DNA of 64,000 bases from Anticarsia gemmatalis (lineage: Eukaryota; Arthropoda; Insecta; Lepidoptera; Erebidae): assembly GCF_050436995.1 (NCBI RefSeq), contig NC_134753.1, positions 13,144,001 to 13,208,000 of the forward strand, given 5' to 3'. Shown in pieces: positions 11,200-24,490 of the stretch (its first letter is position 1; each line of letters opens with the position of its first letter). A model generated the notes under the pieces. The model saw only the letters and a list, made by a program, of their open reading frames with translations, searched no databases and was not told the DNA's origin. A program made the translations under genes and the position numbers.

Positions 11200-14165
11200 A
11201 ATTCTCAGTACTATAAGAAAAATTTAAGAAACCATATTCTTGTTAGTACGAGCCCTACATAAATGAGACTACTTATATTGTAAGCATTAGCGGGATCGAT
11301 ATTATTATTGACGAGGGTGGGACCGGCAGGTTTGTTTACCGATGTTTCCTCTAAGCGCTTGAGTCGGTAACAAATTGCGTGCCAATATTTCACAGCCAGT
11401 CATTTATGGAGAAAAATTGAAGTAGTGGACGTAAAATCTATTTTACGGGGTATTTTGGGTCGATATATATGGAGAGTAAAATAAATTGCGAGGTTATGTC
11501 AACCTGGGTTCTTGATATGGGGAAAATAAGATGAAAAATAATTAGAGGAATGATAGACATGGCAGCTTGTTTTGTCTTTTTAGAAATCCGTATCTTATCT
11601 CATAGGTAGAGACAGTATCCTTAAATATCGATCTGTCTATATGACTGCTTTAATTTGTTAATAGCTCCCAAAATTCTAAATAAATAAAAAATCACACACA
11701 GAGAAAAAACATATTTCTTGTTAGCTCCCGTATTACATATATTGATATTGTTGGAAACCACACGAAAAAATCCTCCCTTGTTCCCATTGCTTCAATAATT
11801 TAGGACAGTTAATAAAGTCCCCCACAACACCATTACCATCTTCACTGCTATTGCCTTGTTTATTAAAAACTGGTCACCAATCTTATTCCAATACGCGACA
11901 AAATTCCACCCAAGCCGATTTCCCACGCAGTTGTCCAGTTCTTCAAATATCATTGGTACAGCATCACAATTTGTACACTGTATTATGCATGCGGCTCCAT
12001 TATTCAGTGGGATCGATCGCTCGACTTGTATTTGTAGTGTACTGAGAGGTGTAAAGTATTGTAGGTTTATTTTTAGACTGAGAAGGTAGCGATTGTCTTT
12101 TCTATTGGGCTGGTGTACTTTTGATGGCGTTGCTTTATGTCATGGCAATTAGTCAGATAAAATGCTCAATCGTGGAAGGTGATGCCGTGATCCGCAATTC
12201 AGGATCGTGGACCATGAATCATGATTTGCTAGCCCTTCAATTTTGCATTTTGGATAGCTCGTGGCACGATCTACCAAACGAATATAAACACGACCTAGCT
12301 GCGTACGATCTTGCTAAGCGCAATCTGGTGTGATCCGACAATTGAACAACTTTGACATGAGATTTAGAGAGAGTACGGGTGTACCAACTAGTTGAAACTT
12401 GTAGTCAAAGATATTCAAAACCCCGAACGATCTAAACTTTATTCCTGAAGTAGATTCAGCTAAAATAAAAATTTACGCTGAATCTAAAATACTAAATACC
12501 ACAAAATGATACAGATAATTTACAAATGTACTAGAACTTAAAAATCTAGTACTATTAATAAATTTCAAGTTTAATTTTAAATATTATTTATAATAAAATG
12601 AATTAAGAAAACAAAGACTATAAAATCTTCACTTCAACTATGATTAATGTGAACGTAAAGATTTAAAAACGATTTTCGTGTTCAATCTAAACGTCTTTTA
12701 GCTATAATTTATAACGTATTGTTTTAAAATTACTCTGTCGTTCATGATAATATTTTACATTTATGCATGTTTCAGTGATGCTTTAAATATATTTGCCCAT
12801 TACAATGTCAAAGCGTTTAAGACTTAGATAACAAAAGTGTTTTCTAAGTTTTGTACCAACTTGTATTATTAATTGACTATATTATTTGTTATTACGTTTG
12901 AGTATAGCTAAGGTCTGGTAAAGACTTTGTAAAAGTATCAAATACTTTGCCTTTTACGTTTATTGCTGCCAAAATTCTGAGCTGTTTTAGGTATAACTTC
13001 ACAGGATGGTTTATTCCATCTCAAATACGAACAAAGCATGTTTTTTTACATCTATTTATGTAAGAGCTCGGGCACTGTATCGTGCAGTAGTTTTTTTATC
13101 TTTATCAATTATTTAATAACTAACTCACTATTCTATCCGGCGGTATAACAAGATATATAGATGCGAATGTAGCAAAAGAAGTTTATAAAGATTATACTAA
13201 GTTGTAGCGATCTTAAGTCTTTACACTCTTTACCCGTATAGGGTTAAAAGCGTCATTCTATGTATGTAATATTCTATACTATCCTAAACTACCAACAATA
13301 CGGTATTCCAATCTGGTTATTAATCTCGTTACGTGTGATAGATTACATTACTAATCATTGAGATACCACGCTATGTGCTAATATGCTGCCTACTGTCATT
13401 GTCTGCATTTACATACATACACATACTATAATATTAATAGAATTGCTGTACAAAATTAGGGGATTGATTAAATTTGGAAATTGTTCGTTTGAGGATTGAT
13501 TTTGAACTTTGGATTTCTCAAGGTCTTCCTTCCCGGCCGGTATTCGACGTTCGTCACGTAGATTTGACTTAAAACTGGGTAATGAGTAACTGTACATGTG
13601 TTTTTTTCTATGTTTACCTAGTAAGTGCAAAATAAAAAAGTGAAAATTAATAAAAACTGTGCGTCCTAATTTTAATACACCCATTCAAGCAGATCAAATC
13701 AGCAGCTATACAAGGGTAGGTAATACTTGTTTTTCTTCTAATTCCTTATAATATATAAATTAATATACTGACATTATTATTTGTCTTATTTCCTATGTTT
13801 GAATAACATAGTCCTTTTATATTTTCGCATGTTACAAACTGAGGAACTGAAGAAAAACAAACATTCTTGAAATCAGTTTCTAAGTGCCGGTATTTGTAAT
13901 ATTCATACAAATTACAGTAGCACTAGAATTCCTTATTCATGTACAGCTTCTACCGTTTAGTAATCAGTGTAGATCTAAACGTTAAATTATTCTGTTTACT
14001 GCCAGTTCTACTGTATAATATCGTAAGTACTGATTTCATGGCTGACTGGCTGGATTTAATTCTGTGAAGGTGAATGCACTATCTTTGGGTCTATAACCAG
14101 ACTGGTTATTGGCTCAATATAATATCTAAATAGCCTGGAGTCTGAAATACGATTCTGTTCAGTCG
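11200..14165. other. AT-rich non-coding DNA
   Basis: No gene was recognised. A 70-codon open frame at 12121-12333 has no recognisable motif. The rest is non-coding DNA with no repeat family that I could name. Confidence 0.4.
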
Positions 14166-14172
14166 GTTCTTT

Positions 14173-14310
14173 CGAGTATCGAGAGTCTGTCATTTCAAAT
14201 GTACTGCAAAAAAATTGTTCCTACGCCATCCCCTAGACGCGCTGATTCGATTTTTATACAAAATTTCTAGTCGCCGCGGTTCTTAATAGTCGATGGTGAT
14301 AGAGAATGGG
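14173..14310 (+). repeat. Dispersed 'TAGAGGCGCTGATC' repeat, copy 2
   Basis: The blocks run in the same order as in copy 1: CGAGTATCGAGAGTCTG, TTCAAATGTACTGCAAAA, TTGTTCCTACG, TAGACGCGCTGATTCG, TTTTTATACAAAATTTCTAG, then a diverged end. It supplies the 5' portion (CGAGAGT) missing from copy 1. Confidence 0.7.
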
Positions 14311-14329
14311 GTTAGGTTACAAGCTCTGT

Positions 14330-15980
14330 CTTTTAAGAGAGTTCAACACTAACACTATTTTAGTTCATTTAAACTACTCGCTACTCGAAAGTAATATAAT
14401 ATTTTATACCACATTTATGTTATAAGCACTCCCAATATTGTTCCACTAGTGGTAAATTAAAAAAACGGCAATAGTAACATTACATAAACATCTTAGTTTT
14501 TATATGTCAAAAATTAACCGACTTGATTTACAAAGCAATACATTTACAATGCTTTTGCGATCATTTGTTTCATTCGAGTACTACGTAAATATGTTTTCAA
14601 TTACAGTTTTGTCTCCTCAAGCACTTTATAAAGCATACATACAACTAAGCTTCCATAGCATTTCCTTTTACTTCCAAAAATACGAGCACAATTTCAATAA
14701 CCCTAACATTCATCAAACACGATGTTCCATACTATTCATCATAGCATACATAATCCACGAAACTGGCAGCTTGCCAATTGGCCTGCTGGTATTATCAATA
14801 ACTAATACTATTAGACTGTGGTATACACGTATAGATAGCTTTAATGTTGATTAGAAAAGGTCCTAAGGACTGATTAGGGAATTTCCTCAGCTCTTGTATG
14901 ATATTTTTTTGTATTAATATTTTGAGGGCATTGACCTGACGTTTTCGACAGGTGGTTATGAGTTAATATTAAAGGTATTTCTTGGAATATTGTCTGTAAG
15001 AAGATAATGAAAATATGTTAAAGTTTTTTTGGAAATTTGTTTCAGTCTCATGTACCTGTATTTATTTACTCTTCAATGTTTTTCATTATATATAATAACT
15101 TTTGAGTTTTGTTGTAGTTTTCATTTTTTCATATAACTATCAGAATGAATGTAGCTAAAACTATACAGAACATTTGATTGACTGTTTTCATATATAATTT
15201 ATCATCATATTCATCATTAACGGTAAGTGTTTTATAGCGCCACCTCCCTTATAATTATTTTGACCTCTGAAACTGAACTCAAGCGCTTGTATTGACTCAA
15301 AATCATAATCAAAATATTTTTTTATTTAAGTCCAGTAGAAAGACACTTATAAAAAAAATCGTGGAATTAATTTCACGTTTGAAATGTATGAAATTCGAAC
15401 TCACGACCTCTTAAATCTCAAGTCATATTTATCAATCGCTTTAAATAATCACCAGCAGTTACTTGAATCAATACATTAAAAACACTTTTTAATATCAAAA
15501 TGATCAAAAGCTTTCACTAAACATTTTGTCCTCAATAACATTAATATTAGAATTTCATACACTCGTAAATAGAACATTACTAAGTCATTTACATAATGGC
15601 TTATGTAATAATATGTAAATTGTTATTAAGTGCACTTAGTTCAGCATTTATTTGTATTAGTACTGTAATTTGTGTTTAACGTGTAGGTATATTTAGTAGA
15701 AGTAGATGTATATGATACAGTCTTTATTTGATGTTATTTTACTAATTGCATACTTGAGTCTCGTTTAGAAAGGTTAGGCAAATGTTAGAACATTATATTA
15801 AATATAATAATACATTACTTTAATAAAATATCAGGGTGAATAACTTGAGTAAACTTGTAACCGCAATTGCGAAATACAAAAAAAAAACATTACTTTATTA
15901 TATTTTTCAATTTACTTACTAATATACTCAAAAAGTATAATTTTATCTCGCATGCCTAAAAGTTCTTTAACACATTACCT
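14330..15980. other. AT-rich non-coding DNA
   Basis: Nothing identifiable. A 116-codon open frame at 14504-14854 has the composition expected of translated AT-rich DNA and no recognisable domain. Confidence 0.4.
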
Positions 15981-15984
15981 TAGG

Positions 15985-16090
15985 CTATGCAAAAGATTTC
16001 AACTCGCACTTAGCCAACGTGGTGAACTGGCCTGAACTAGCCCTCGATCGGGAGGAGACCCACGCCCAGCAGTGGGTCAGTTATGGGTTA
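15985..16090 (+). repeat. LINE 3'-end repeat (CR1/Zenon-like), copy 1
   Basis: It contains TTAGCCAACGTGGTGAACTG, CGGGAGGAGACCCACGCCCA and GCAGTGGGTCAGTTATGGG, followed by TTAAAA. This is a very common lepidopteran non-LTR 3' end. Assignment to the Zenon/CR1 group is from memory of the family. Related minus-strand copies are at 18.3 and 59.1 kb. Confidence 0.65.
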
Positions 16091-16329
16091 AAAAACAGTA
16101 AAAAAGTTGAACAAAATTAATCTTATTAGTTTACTCTAACAACAAACTGTTACTCAAAGAAAACAATACCTACAAACGAAGCACACCAGTCTTGAAAACC
16201 AGACAGAAAAAACTCAAGTGAAAATCCTAACATTGTTTTTAACAGAGTAGTGTGTGGCGAACACCACAGTTGTCTGAAAAGAACAAAAACTCATTGCTTT
16301 GAAAACCAGTTGAAATATTAAATAGGTAC

Positions 16330-16400
16330 GTCTCTGGCTGGGATGTCGGTTTGTGGTGTTAGCGAGTGAACGAGCGATTGTGTGGCAACTGTTGAGCGAC
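16330..16400. other. Short GC-richer patch
   Basis: A roughly 70-bp stretch is clearly richer in G and C than its surroundings (GGCTGGGATGTCGGTTTG, GAACGAGCGATTGTGTGG). No ORF or repeat match was seen. It may be a conserved non-coding element. Confidence 0.2.
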
Positions 16401-16583
16401 TTTTTAGTTGATGTTGTTTTTGCTATTATTTTATAATAATGCTTAGTTAATATAGGTATGATTTTGTAGAAAAATATCTCATATTAAATGCATTATAATA
16501 TTTAGTTTGAGGACTTCTAGAATCCTTCCAAGTTGTGGAAAAAGATTCTTGCTCATTGATGCGATTCTTTACAATTGGAACCA

Positions 16584-16725
16584 TCGAGTACCGAGAGTTT
16601 GACATTTAAAATTTACTGCCATAATAGTTTCCACGACGACCGCTAGAGGCACTGATTAGATTTTCATACAATTTTTTTCGAAAGCTAGCCGGCTGTCGGT
16701 CCACGATAGTAGTAGAGAACAGTCG
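16584..16725 (+). repeat. Dispersed 'TAGAGGCGCTGATC' repeat, copy 3 (most complete)
   Basis: This is the fullest copy in the window: GAGTACCGAGAGTTTGACAT, TTACTGCCATAATAGTTTCC, CCGCTAGAGGCACTGATTAG, TTTCATACAATTTTTTTCG, AAGCTAGCCGGCTGTCG, then GATAGTAGTAGAGAA. It has no ORF of its own. Confidence 0.75.
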
Positions 16726-16739
16726 GGGTACAGTAGTAG

Positions 16740-18280
16740 ATCCGACACGGGTTAAATTGTTTATTTTTAATAATCTTACGTAGAGTTTAAGTAAAAGTAA
16801 TGTCATTGGTTCGATAATATAGCTATGAAAAATGCGGTTTAGTATCATACATCTGTTCTTAAAGTAATACAAATTAAACAAACGACCCTGATTTTAAAGT
16901 CCATGAACTTTACTTATGCCATAAGTACAGTACAATCAACAAAACAGTATCCCGTTTACTCCTCACTTCGTTCCTTGTTTAAGTATTTAAAAAACTACCG
17001 GCTGGCAACAGAACTATATGTTTTCACCTACTTCCCCGGTCATTGACAGCAGTTTGTGTCAGTTGTTAAGGCTTTTACGGCGTTATATTACTTTATGTAT
17101 TGTTATTTTATGTGTCGTTACTGCCTCCGAGCTTAAACGCGGGAACGTGAACAATATTCCAAATTGAAGCGAATTTTTCGAATACATTTTTAGCTACCCA
17201 CATTTTCTTTAGCTAATTAATTTAACATGTTTTGGTACAAAATAAATGTTTTTGTAAAGCGACCCTAAAAAGGAGGAAATTCTCAAATCAAACATATTTT
17301 TATTTTCAATTTTAATACGTAAACAAATTGTTTAACAAAATCACACCGAATTGCGTTCCCTGGTTTCTGCCTATCCCTATGAGAAGAAGGCTAAAAACAA
17401 AATTTTACTAAAGAAGAAGATTTCTTTTAAAAATAATATATGTAACCAAGTTGTACTTGTCAAAACGAAAATGTAGAGTAAAAGGAAAATCTGACAGTTG
17501 AATAATGTTCTCGAAAGTACTTTATTTCCCAGAGATATGTACGGAGACAGTGGTCTCTGCAATCCGGTATAATTTATGTACATCTCAATGGGATACGGAC
17601 AGGTAAGATGGCTAGACTTGTCGTGAATATTATCGGAGATAGAACGTCGCGGTGTGAAATTTTAATACGTGAAAGTACGTTGGATGTTGAATATCTGCGG
17701 AATACTGGGATGGAAGTTTAAATGGAGGAGTATTGATAAAAAGTTTTGCAAAATATTTTTGATCTTTTTGTCATGACTTTGGAAGAAGATTCGGCCGAAA
17801 AATGCGTTATAGACTGTCGGTAGTTTTGTTTGTTTAATTTACGATTAGTCCGGTAAACTGCTTTAAAACTACTTAAACAGATGTAGCAAAACTAATAATT
17901 TCGTGTTTTGAAACGTAGTAAGCACAACTAGAAATCGGATTTGAAGACAAAAGACGAGTTTGATTGTTCTCACACGTAAAGTTATTATAGCTTTATGGAG
18001 AGTAATTAAATAAACGTAAATCACTTTTTGTAACAATTAAAACTAATAAAATATACACTTAACATTTAACAAAATACTCTGCAAATAGTGTTCTTAAACA
18101 CAAGAACTGTCAGACTAAAGTAATCCTACTTGAAATTAGCACAAACATAAAACTTCTAATGAATTTCTTAAGAAACGCAAGCGTCCTCTGACCCAATTTT
18201 ACCCAACTATCTCTAGCTAGTTAATTGTTTTTTCTCGTATAGTATAACAACTTAGTAGACAGACAGGATTTTTCTAGGTT
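16740..18280. other. AT-rich non-coding DNA
   Basis: No gene was recognised. A short match to the lepidopteran 'AAAAAGGAGGA' repeat word occurs at about 17262-17290, related to the fragment at 54.35 kb. Confidence 0.4.
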
Positions 18281-18284
18281 TTTT

Positions 18285-18375
18285 TTTCTCTATATCTGTC
18301 CTACTACTGGGCAAAAGTCTCCTCCCGAACGGGGGAGGGATTAGGCCTTGAGTCCATCATGCTGGCCAAATGTGG
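18285..18375 (-). repeat. LINE 3'-end repeat (CR1/Zenon-like), copy 2
   Basis: Minus-strand relative of 15985-16090, read here as ACTGGGCAAAAGTCTCCTCC, CGGGGGAGGGATTAGGCC and TCCATCATGCTGGCCAA on the plus strand. It is truncated. Confidence 0.7.
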
Positions 18376-18379
18376 GCTG

Positions 18380-19475
18380 AGGCATTGAATCTAGACTATA
18401 ATTAGTGATTCTGTGTATTTCCAAAATAAAATCGAATAGGCCATCGTCAGTTGCACTTGCATACGGTTCACTAATGTTCCTACTTCTGTATTTTGCGTGG
18501 AGATATACAGCTAGGTCAGCTATCCGTGAACTTCACATACAAAACTGTTTACTAAGTCGTTGCCCTATAAAAGTAGTACCATCTTGAATGCATTGTTCAT
18601 AAATATAATTTATATTTTTTCTCATGAAACATTTGCAGACATAAATGAATTCTGCGAACATAATATTTTTGGCAAGAACTCTTCGCAATGTTTATTGTGT
18701 ACTGTAATCATTTTCTTTATACCAGCTTTTTGTTTGCTACGTGAAATGGGTTATGGCTTTTTGGAGACTGGCTTTTATGTAAGAATATTGTGTTATGTTG
18801 TGTTGGTTAGATATTTTTTTAACCTTTGTTTGCCACAATATCAAGATTTTTTAAATATTTATTACTTTTAAGAATTTAATTTAATGGATTCGTACAAAAA
18901 CAAATAAACTAGTCAGTAATCTAAAATATTAAATAACAAGGCCACAGTATTTTGTATCTAGCAGGTATGTTGCCCTGTGAAAAAAGCTCATAGACACGAA
19001 AAAAAAAAACAATCAGCGAGCGGCTCCGGTTTGTAGTATTTACCGAACCATGAGTGATTACATAATCTACTATTACAATGAACTTATATTATGCATTTAC
19101 TTTGTAAAACAGTTTTAATAAACCCCTTTCAACTCGAAAATATTATAGGACACCAATGAATTCGTATTATTATACCTTATAATGCAATTTAAACGGATAT
19201 TACTCAATCTACCACCACAAGAGAAGCGACGCCTCAAATTGAGCCTATCCCGAACTTAATGCACGAACTACAAGATACAATTCCGTATTAAACCGAACAG
19301 TATTCAAGACACAGCGGCCGACCGCAGTGGATTCTGCGGGAAATGCGACGCAAATAACTGTTTGGAAAGTGTTCTAGATTTAGATGAGACTTGTCTGTTT
19401 ACTGTTTTTGAAGTAAACTTGTATGGGATACAATAAAAGGAAGAGTGTTTTTGTGATTATGTCATTCCCGTCATG
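18380..19475. other. AT-rich non-coding DNA
   Basis: The open frames at 18405-18871 look like translated AT-rich DNA and match nothing I recognise. A GC-richer 40-bp patch lies at about 19310-19350 (CAGCGGCCGACCGCAG). Confidence 0.35.
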
Positions 19476-19484
19476 TGTATCACT

Positions 19485-19720
19485 ACATATCTGACCGCCT
19501 CTGCGCAATAATTTAAGTGATTACGACACCACGTTGTACGCAGAGAGATCGTGGGTTCGATTCCCACACGGAACAATTATTTGAGCGATCCACGTTGTTT
19601 CGGGTCTGATTGGACTTCGTGTCCATAGTTTATGTTTGTAAAAGTACCCGCGATACAAGAACAATTCTTATTGCGGGAGTTGACTTTTTTACAAACCAAA
19701 AAAAGTAATATTCATCATAA
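19485..19720 (+). mobile_element. tRNA-derived SINE, family A
   Basis: It has a B-box-like GTGGGTTCGATTCCCAC at about 19551-19567, then the lepidopteran SINE body ACGGAACAATTATTTGAGCG, TTGTTTCGGGTCTG, TTTGTAAAAGTACCCGCGAT and TTGCGGGAGTTGAC. The A box is weak. Such elements are transcribed by RNA polymerase III and mobilised by LINE proteins. This copy is diverged and is not a tRNA gene. Confidence 0.7.
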
Positions 19721-19729
19721 TATTATAAA

Positions 19730-21860
19730 AGAATTAAGTCCCCTGTCGCGTTTATCTCTATTCGCGTTAAACTGCATGCTGGCTTTAGATTATGTCTGAT
19801 ACTTGACTGAATAAATGCAATTCGAGCATAAATGACCTACATGTTTGTAATTGCATTAAAAGTAGAATTATTTTATTCTCTCATTACAAAACTTCATTCG
19901 ATATTTTTGTTTTAGAAACTAAAGTCTCTTGGTCAGAAGAAGTAGCAATCTTTTAAGCACAAAATTATACAACAGCTCAAGTGTATTTAAGGTTATTTAG
20001 AGTGAAAGTAGACAGAAGGCGGACGACATCAGTGATTGGGTTATAAATAACAGGAAACATTTAATAACAAGAGGTTATACATTTTATTTTATCGCGACAT
20101 TTTGGCTTCCCTCCTATTTTCGCTGTTCTCTTTAAATATGATTTATAAGACAATCTATTACGAAGAAATTTCCATAAAAATCTTCGCAAACAACAGTTAT
20201 TTCTGAGGAATCTAATTAACTTTATTTTTGTACATTTTACTTGTTACGTCACGGTGAGATTCAGTGATATTTCTTTTGAAATAAATCCTACCACATTCGT
20301 GTTTTTTATTAAGAAAGAAATCATGAAAAGATACCCCGAAATAAATGTGTTTTCTAGTGAATAACGCCCACTGTTGCCACCTACATCACAATTAGGGGAG
20401 AGATCTCTAAAACATATTTTGAGGGTAAGTGCTGATGAAAAATGTCCCCATTCTTTGAATATAAAAAAATTGTAATGTATCGCTTTTTCTCGTTGACAAA
20501 GCTCTTTTAAAATATCGAGGTTACACCCCAAAAATAACAAGAATTTTCTATTTCCTGTAATGCTTGATTCACACATGCATTCCTTGAATTTGCACAAAAT
20601 ATTGTGTGAAACTTCATTTACACCTCCATATAATATATCATGAGTGTGGAAAAACCAAAAACACTAACGTCATCATAAAGTTTTTCTCTGGTTCATTAGA
20701 AACGACAAGCCACAACTTCCTAACCTTCACCCAAAAGTACAGTTCTTAACAAAACTACTTTCATTCAGGAAAAAATAAGCAAATCCAGGATCAGATTGTC
20801 AAACGAGGGATCAGCGAGGATCCCGTTAATCCTTCCATTTCGTTCCACATCCTTGCAGCCAATGGGCTGGCGTTACAATTAATTGTGCGGAACCAAATTG
20901 TGTCGCTGATTGTACCCGTGATGTATGATCGTGCATTGTTTATTAATGCTTTTTTTACAAAAGGTATGACCAACATTTTTAGTAGGATTATTTTTTGGTG
21001 TGTTATTTTTATGTAATTTTTTTTTCGAGTATCGGTTTCAGTGGTTTGTTGTTGAATAATTTGATTTGATCCTATATGATGTAGGTCGTTTACTATCTGA
21101 ATTTGATGCAAATATTTTTTTATTGTTTTTTTTTATTGGGTCCAAATTGTTTAGTTTAACACAAGTATGGCAGTATAATCAGTATTTTGACGGTTATACG
21201 CAGATCTTTATAGAAATAGTTTATGTTTAAAATTAGCATTCATTAACATAGGCATATTTCAATACATAAATACACCTGAATGAAGCAAATGACGTTTGCA
21301 GGGATCCTTGTTAGCGTTTTTAGTATTTCCCCTATGGCAAAAAGACATGACTTTATGATATTTCGAACATTCTCGATCACGTTAATTAACATCCACTAAA
21401 TTTATTTTCCTTCTCCAAATTTACAATCAGCCAAAGAAATATAGCTAAAGTTGCCAATTTGCTATCACAATCCCAAAATGGATGCTTATTCAATCTTTCA
21501 CAAGTCTCCATCACTCAGACAATTTAGCGACCATTGTCCAAACACGGTAACAGATAGGAACCATTAACAGTATTCCATCAACTAGGAGTCTGTCTCAATA
21601 ATTCCAGTATCCAGTGTCTGGGTCAATGACCTGTCTGAATAGATCGTGAAACCTAGTTATAATGTCACTGTATACGTATAGGAAAAGTTTTAATGCAGTT
21701 TTAAATAAGGACAGTTCGTTTGTTTTGTGTTATTGAGTTGAATTAATGTGATGTTGAATTTCGTGAACTATAGAAGTTTGAATGATTTAGTTTTGACCTA
21801 ATATTTAGGAATCCAAATAAAGGCGATTTAAGTTGTAGGTACATAATGATTAATGTACCA
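19730..21860. other. AT-rich non-coding DNA
   Basis: No gene was recognised. The 106- and 117-codon minus-strand open frames (20791-21111, 20244-20597) lack motifs. The first contains a more protein-like stretch, SPLAARMWNEMEGL, at about 20813-20857 that I cannot assign. Confidence 0.35.
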
Positions 21861-21867
21861 ATTTTAT

Positions 21868-22145
21868 TGCTTCTGTGGCGCGGTCGGTTGTGTATCCAAC
21901 TGCTGACTATGAGTCTCAGGTTCGATGTTCAGGTAGGACGAATTGCTATTGATCTTTTCATATATTATTTTAGTTTATTTTCAATGTTATTTCTGAGTCG
22001 GGTAACGTGCCCGGTATAAAGCGATAGGCTTGCCCCCTAAAATACGGGATTAAAATTGTTAATGGCGAAACTCGAATGTATTTTGTACACCTCTGCCTAC
22101 GACTTCGTTTATAACTGGCATGATATTTATGTATGTAGCTCTATG
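21868..22145 (+). mobile_element. tRNA-derived SINE, family B
   Basis: The head GTGGCGCGGTCGGTTG and the B-box-like CAGGTTCGATGTTCAGG at about 21918-21934 resemble a tRNA promoter. The body has GGGTAACGTGCCCGG, TAAAGCGATAGGCTTGCCCC and GGCGAAACTCGAATGTATTT. Partial relatives lie at 48.05 and 51.4 kb. It is diverged and inactive-looking. Confidence 0.7.
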
Positions 22146-22149
22146 TATG

Positions 22150-23045
22150 TATAATAAATATATAGAACCTATCCGAGCGTCAAAGTTATTCGTCGAATTT
22201 TATCATTCAATGAAAAATAGCCGTTAAATAGTATTGCCGGAAACCCATAGTCTCTTTCAAACGGGCCATTCTGAATACCGATTACCCAAACACAACTGGC
22301 CGTTTAGCGATAATTCACTGCGAGTATTTGCGGCGGAACAAACGTTTCTATGAAAACCTATCAATACTAGATTCAGTTAAGCGTTAGAACACGCCCTAGT
22401 GACTATTAGTGCCTTCCATTCATCGGTGTCAATGACCTTTATGACCTGTAGGTATAAATATCGTAAAAAATAGAACACACAATGACATGTACTACTTTGA
22501 TGTAACTTACGGTTTTTTTTGTACTGAGATAGTATAAGGAATAAATATTGTATTATTTGAGTTCAACGTCCCTTTTTACAGAGATTAGTTTTGAGTGTCA
22601 CTTGACACTTATAGACAAGTATATTCTGTTATTTTGTCAATTAATCATCAAATCTATTTTTTTTTTGTCAAACGTTACTTGTTACAATTACTCATTCTAC
22701 CACTAGCTCGGAAAGGGGGTAGAGCCTTATGAAAAGATATATTTAAAGATATAATATACAAAGCTAAAAATGAGCGTTTGAAATCAATTCAATAACATCA
22801 AATAAAATATGCAACAAAAAGCAAATTTGATCCATCCAATTTTTGATATTTTATTAATATTTTTATACATTTAAAAGCTTTCAACGATCATCAGCTCCCG
22901 GTTTTACTGCCCCGTGTGGGATTAACATTTGTTGCAATGAATGCAGACTGAAAAATACTGCCTTTAATCTCTTTGTATGTAAAATAGGCTTAGGTTGAAA
23001 CACGTGCTGTTTATAGAAAAGCCTTTTACATAAGCTGCTTAGCTT
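22150..23045. other. AT-rich non-coding DNA
   Basis: No gene was recognised. A minus-strand frame ending near 22881 (PHGAVKPGADDR end) lies just beyond the LINE tail and matches nothing I know. Confidence 0.35.
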
Positions 23046-23049
23046 TTTC

Positions 23050-24490
23050 AAAATCAAAATCAAAATCAAATCATTTATTCATATAGGTCAAATGTTGACA
23101 CTTATGATAGTCAATGATACAGAGAGTGAATTTACCGCCAGTTCGGAAGGTAGGGCCAATGAGAAGAGCTGGCAAGAAACTCCAGGCCACTCTTTTTAAT
23201 CGCCAATTAATTTTAACAATCTTTCTATTAGGTATAAATTTTTGATGATGTAAGGAGCTGCTACCAACACTACCGAACACACATAGGTATAATATAAATA
23301 AATTAAATCAATATAAAGGTGCTAATAACATAACAAGTGTATTGGAAGCATGATGGGAGCATCTACCTAGATCATGATAGTATTGCAGTCATAAGAGGCA
23401 TCTCAAGAGCATACTATGGCACAAGGAATTATATCGATTAATACTTATTTACTTAAAAAAAAAATATATTTGGCAAATTCACCACAACCAGGACGACCAG
23501 TCACCCCAAGCAGCACCCGTTCACGAGTATGACGCATGGACCAGCCATCACCCCCTTCGCACATATTAGAGGGAAGGGGGTGACCCGGCACACGACGCCG
23601 CCGCAAGCAATGACATTTTAGTGAGCATGACGAACCTTGGCATGTGGGAGCCCACCATATCTATCAAGAAAAGAAAACGAGTGCCACTGAGGCTCGTGTG
23701 ATACCTCTCTGTTACAGAGTTAAAATACTACTGATTAATATTTATACAATGCAAAGATGAATATATACATATATAGATAGTTAATCTTGATTTGTGTAGA
23801 ACGCGCAACTAATCCCATGATTTCTTGTCCATTATATAATCGTCGATCTTATAATAACCCCTTTTAATAAGATGATCTTTAACAACTAATTTGAATTTTT
23901 GTTGGGGTAGATCCATAACACTGCTGGGAAGTTTGTTGTACAACCGAACACCAAGACCTGCAAATGAGTTGTGTACTTTTTGCAATCTATTGCAGGGACC
24001 TACTAATTTGTGCTTATTTCTGGTATTAATGTTATGAATGTCACTATTCTTAGTAAACGAATTTATGTTTTGTTTGACGAACATCAAATTCGCAAAAATA
24101 TACTGTGATGCCACCGTCAGTATACCTATTTTCCCAAATACCTCCCGCAGAGAGTCCCGCGCTCCTAAGCCGTAAATAGCGCGAATTGCTCTTTTTTGAA
24201 TAACGAAGATTGTGTCTATATCAGCAGCTCGGCCCCAAAGTAGAATACCGTAGGACAAAACGCTGTGAAAATAACCAAAGTAAACCAGTCTTGCCGCATC
24301 TACACCCGCAAACTGTCTTACCTTTCTTATCGCATAGGCTGCGGAGCTGAGCCTGCCCGCGAGCTTTGTTATTTGGGTGCCCCATTGAAGCTTATTATCT
24401 AAGTCTACACCTAGGAAGGTTGCGGAGTTGACCATGTCTAATACCTCACCATTTAGAACTACATTCGTACCTAGATTCCTAGCGTTGGGC
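23050..24490 (-). mobile_element. 5'-truncated Jockey-type LINE, 3' portion
   Basis: On the minus strand this holds the last part of a reverse-transcriptase ORF (to 23809), a roughly 740-bp 3' UTR and a (TTTTGA)n-type tail at 23050-23072. The 3' UTR carries the common lepidopteran block with CCAGCTCTTCTCATTGGCCC and CCGAACTGGCGGTAAATTCA. The element is 5' truncated, as expected from incomplete target-primed reverse transcription. The 5' break lies between about 24488 and 24525. Only a weak GCTTTT word is shared by the two flanks, so no target duplication is claimed. Confidence 0.85.
23809..24435 (-). pseudogene. C-terminal fragment of Jockey-clade reverse transcriptase
   Basis: The 208-residue frame is the C-terminal end of a Jockey-type ORF2: FLGVDLDNKLQW near the N-terminus, RLVYFGYFHSVLSYGILLWG in the middle, then IQKRAIRAIYGLGARDSLRE, IGILTVASQYIFANLMF and a basic end. 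The FLG(V/I)xLDxxLxW motif marks the end of the RT palm/thumb. The catalytic FADD region and the endonuclease are missing, so it cannot act on its own. The same frame is open upstream of the Met to about 24525 (NARNLGTNVVLNGEVLDM), so this Met is not a real start. The frame has no stops in 627 bp, which suggests a fairly recent insertion. Confidence 0.85.

Noticed and set aside
12121..12333. 70-codon plus-strand frame starting MMALLYVM
   Set aside because: The hydrophobic start resembles a signal peptide, but the remainder has no family match, and there is no transcript or splice support.
14504..14854. 116-codon plus-strand frame
   Set aside because: The residue composition is that expected of translated AT-rich DNA, with no domain or conserved motif.
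19551..19567. tRNA-gene-like B box
   Set aside because: The flanking sequence does not fold into a tRNA and continues into a known SINE-type body, so this is a SINE.
20791..21111. 106-codon minus-strand frame
   Set aside because: Only a short stretch looks protein-like; no motif, splice context or start support was found, so it was left as non-coding.
23071..23280. 69-codon minus-strand frame inside the LINE tail
   Set aside because: It lies in the Jockey 3' UTR after the RT stop; similar frames are often annotated in Lepidoptera but are repeat-derived.
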